DNA of 64,000 nucleotides from DASQZT01 sp963728965. GTDB taxonomy: Bacteria > Acidobacteriota > Terriglobia > Bryobacterales > Bryobacteraceae. The stretch covers positions 186,001 to 250,000 of the forward strand of contig CAVSMH010000005.1 in the NCBI GenBank assembly GCA_963728965.1, written 5' to 3'. This document shows positions 63,241 through 64,000 of the stretch, one piece after another (position 1 is the stretch's first letter; every line of letters begins with the position of its first letter). The position numbers and the translations under genes are program-made. The notes beneath the pieces are model-generated. The model searched no databases. It had not been told where the DNA came from and was given only the letters and a program-made list of their open reading frames with translations.

Positions 63241-63349
63241 GCAACCGTTCCGGTGGTTCAAGAGCACCAGGCTGGTTCAAATGCACCGCCGCCACAGGAA
63301 CTTCGCAAGTCCTTTGGGGGTGCGGCGCCCACCGGAAGGTTGAATGAGC

Positions 63350-63670
63350 CTATGCTTCCTCGGCCTGGGCCTTGGCCGGAGCAGGTTTTCGGAGACGGGG
63401 CTTCCGGGTGGCGCGCTTGGCGGCAGCCGAGGCCGCGGCTTTCTTAGCTCGAAACTCAGCCCACCGCTTTTTAGTTGCCACGGCGATCCGCTTCCGGGCG
63501 GCCGGGCTCATGCGGCGCCGGCGGCGCGCCGGAGTGACTGACGCTTCCGCTGGCGCGTTTCCCAGCATTCGCTTTAACTCCGCGATGCGCACATCTACTT
63601 CCGCTCGCTTTTGCTCTAAGCCGATCAAGGCCGCTTCGATGAGCATGTCATCCAATTGTAAGGTGGGCAC
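63350..63670 (-). CDS. Basic histone-H1-like small protein
   Basis: The 106-residue protein has a coiled-coil N-terminus (MLIEAALIGLEQKRAEVDVRIAELKR), then the motif RRRRRMSPAARKRIAVATKKRW with a strongly basic, alanine-rich C-terminal tail ending in PKLRK-like repeats. Proteins with this SPAARKRI...KKRW motif occur in several soil bacteria and are assumed to bind DNA. No experimental role is known to me. The acidic-to-basic two-part design suggests a dimer that coats DNA (inference). Confidence 0.7.
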   Translation of the reverse strand: MPTLQLDDMLIEAALIGLEQKRAEVDVRIAELKRMLGNAPAEASVTPARRRRRMSPAARKRIAVATKKRWAEFRAKKAAASAAAKRATRKPRLRKPAPAKAQAEEA

Positions 63671-63738
63671 AACTCAAGTATAAGCGGTAAGACGATCGTT
63701 CGCCGCGATATGTACAGCAGAGGTAGACTGTCAGTACG

Positions 63739-64000
63739 ATGCGCTTCTCAACAAGCTGTCTTCTCAGCGTCACTGCAGTGCTGTCGCTAGCGGCGCAGAC
63801 TCAGTCCACTCGCAACGATGAGAGTGCAATCCGGGAGCTTGTGCGTCAGTACGTGGCCGCCAGGGAACACACTGACGCCGCGGCGACCGGCCGCCTCTTC
63901 ACCGAAGATGCCGATCAATTGGTTTCGACGGGGGAATGGAGAAAGGGGCGGGAGGAGGTCGTGCGGGGTACGCTGGCGAGCTCGCAGGCGTCCAGCGGTA
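63739..64000 (+). CDS. Exported DUF4440/SnoaL-like protein (3' end cut by window)
   Basis: The visible 87 codons start at ATG 63739 with a signal peptide (STSCLLSVTAVLSLAAQTQ) and then the NTF2-like/DUF4440 pattern: SAIRELVRQYVAAREHTDAAATGRLFTEDADQL followed by STGEWRKGREEVVRGTLAS. Family members (SgcJ/EcaC type) are small cone-shaped domains of varied or unknown function. The remainder lies beyond the right edge. Confidence 0.75.
   Translation, partial: MRFSTSCLLSVTAVLSLAAQTQSTRNDESAIRELVRQYVAAREHTDAAATGRLFTEDADQLVSTGEWRKGREEVVRGTLASSQASSG

Overview
The window looks like a stretch of a GC-rich acidobacterial chromosome, most likely from the Bryobacterales/Solibacter group. This is inferred from gene content, not from a marker search. 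The supporting signs are a MacB-like duplicated orphan permease of the acidobacterial ADOP type, a DUF1592 / DUF1552 / ankyrin trio, a DUF2934 protein, and many exported proteins of unknown function. No rRNA, tRNA, CRISPR array, insertion sequence or prophage was seen.

Region 1 (1-15600, minus strand) is an uninterrupted str-S10-spc ribosomal protein cluster, read from right to left: rpsL, rpsG, fusA, tuf, rpsJ, rplC, rplD, rplW, rplB, rpsS, rplV, rpsC, rplP, rpmC, rpsQ, rplN, rplX, rplE, rpsN, rpsH, rplF, rplR, rpsE, rpmD, rplO, secY (secY runs off the left edge). Most junctions are tight or overlap by 1-4 bases. Three longer gaps (3878-4027, 10633-10741, 14368-14473) hold palindromic elements of dispersed-repeat appearance. 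S3 has a disordered RD- and proline-rich tail of about 100 residues.

Region 2 (15799-24000) holds a membrane-anchored peptidoglycan amidase, a 741-base AT-rich non-coding stretch with a good sigma70-type promoter reading into DUF2934 and response-regulator genes, a YceI protein, an exported esterase, an Omp85-like outer-membrane protein with a helical insertion, and a PfkB sugar kinase. Region 3 (24027-37178) holds the DUF1592/DUF1552/ankyrin operon, three TadE/TadG-like genes, the ADOP permease, two methyltransferases (one exported) and an altronate dehydratase-family gene. Region 4 (37252-47484) holds a 1412-residue hybrid kinase with two complete kinase modules, an ArnT-like glycosyltransferase coupled to a DMT-type permease, a 29-residue membrane peptide not represented by any long ORF, an M24 peptidase, an exported double-BON protein and an N-acetylglucosamine kinase-like gene.

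Region 5 (47644-52442) is the most interesting locus. It is a two-gene operon with a 4-base overlap, encoding a SIR2-like/TIR fusion and a STAND ATPase with a membrane segment and 14 WD40 repeats. It has the architecture of an NLR-like, NAD-depleting anti-phage or regulated-death system. The SIR2-like half appears to have lost its catalytic Asn and His, while the TIR half keeps its likely catalytic Glu.

Region 6 (52458-64000) holds a secreted triple-PAN protein, a DUF2264 protein, and a minus-strand sugar-acid operon (glucarate dehydratase-like enzyme, SDR dehydrogenase, secreted GH67 alpha-glucuronidase with a C-terminal carbohydrate-binding-like domain). These are followed by a small membrane peptide with a GNAT gene, an exported HpcH/HpaI aldolase divergent from a LarA-like gene, a small outer-membrane barrel, a basic histone-H1-like protein, and the start of a DUF4440/SnoaL-like exported protein. 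Together with the altronate dehydratase homologue, this suggests breakdown of glucuronoxylan-type plant polymers.
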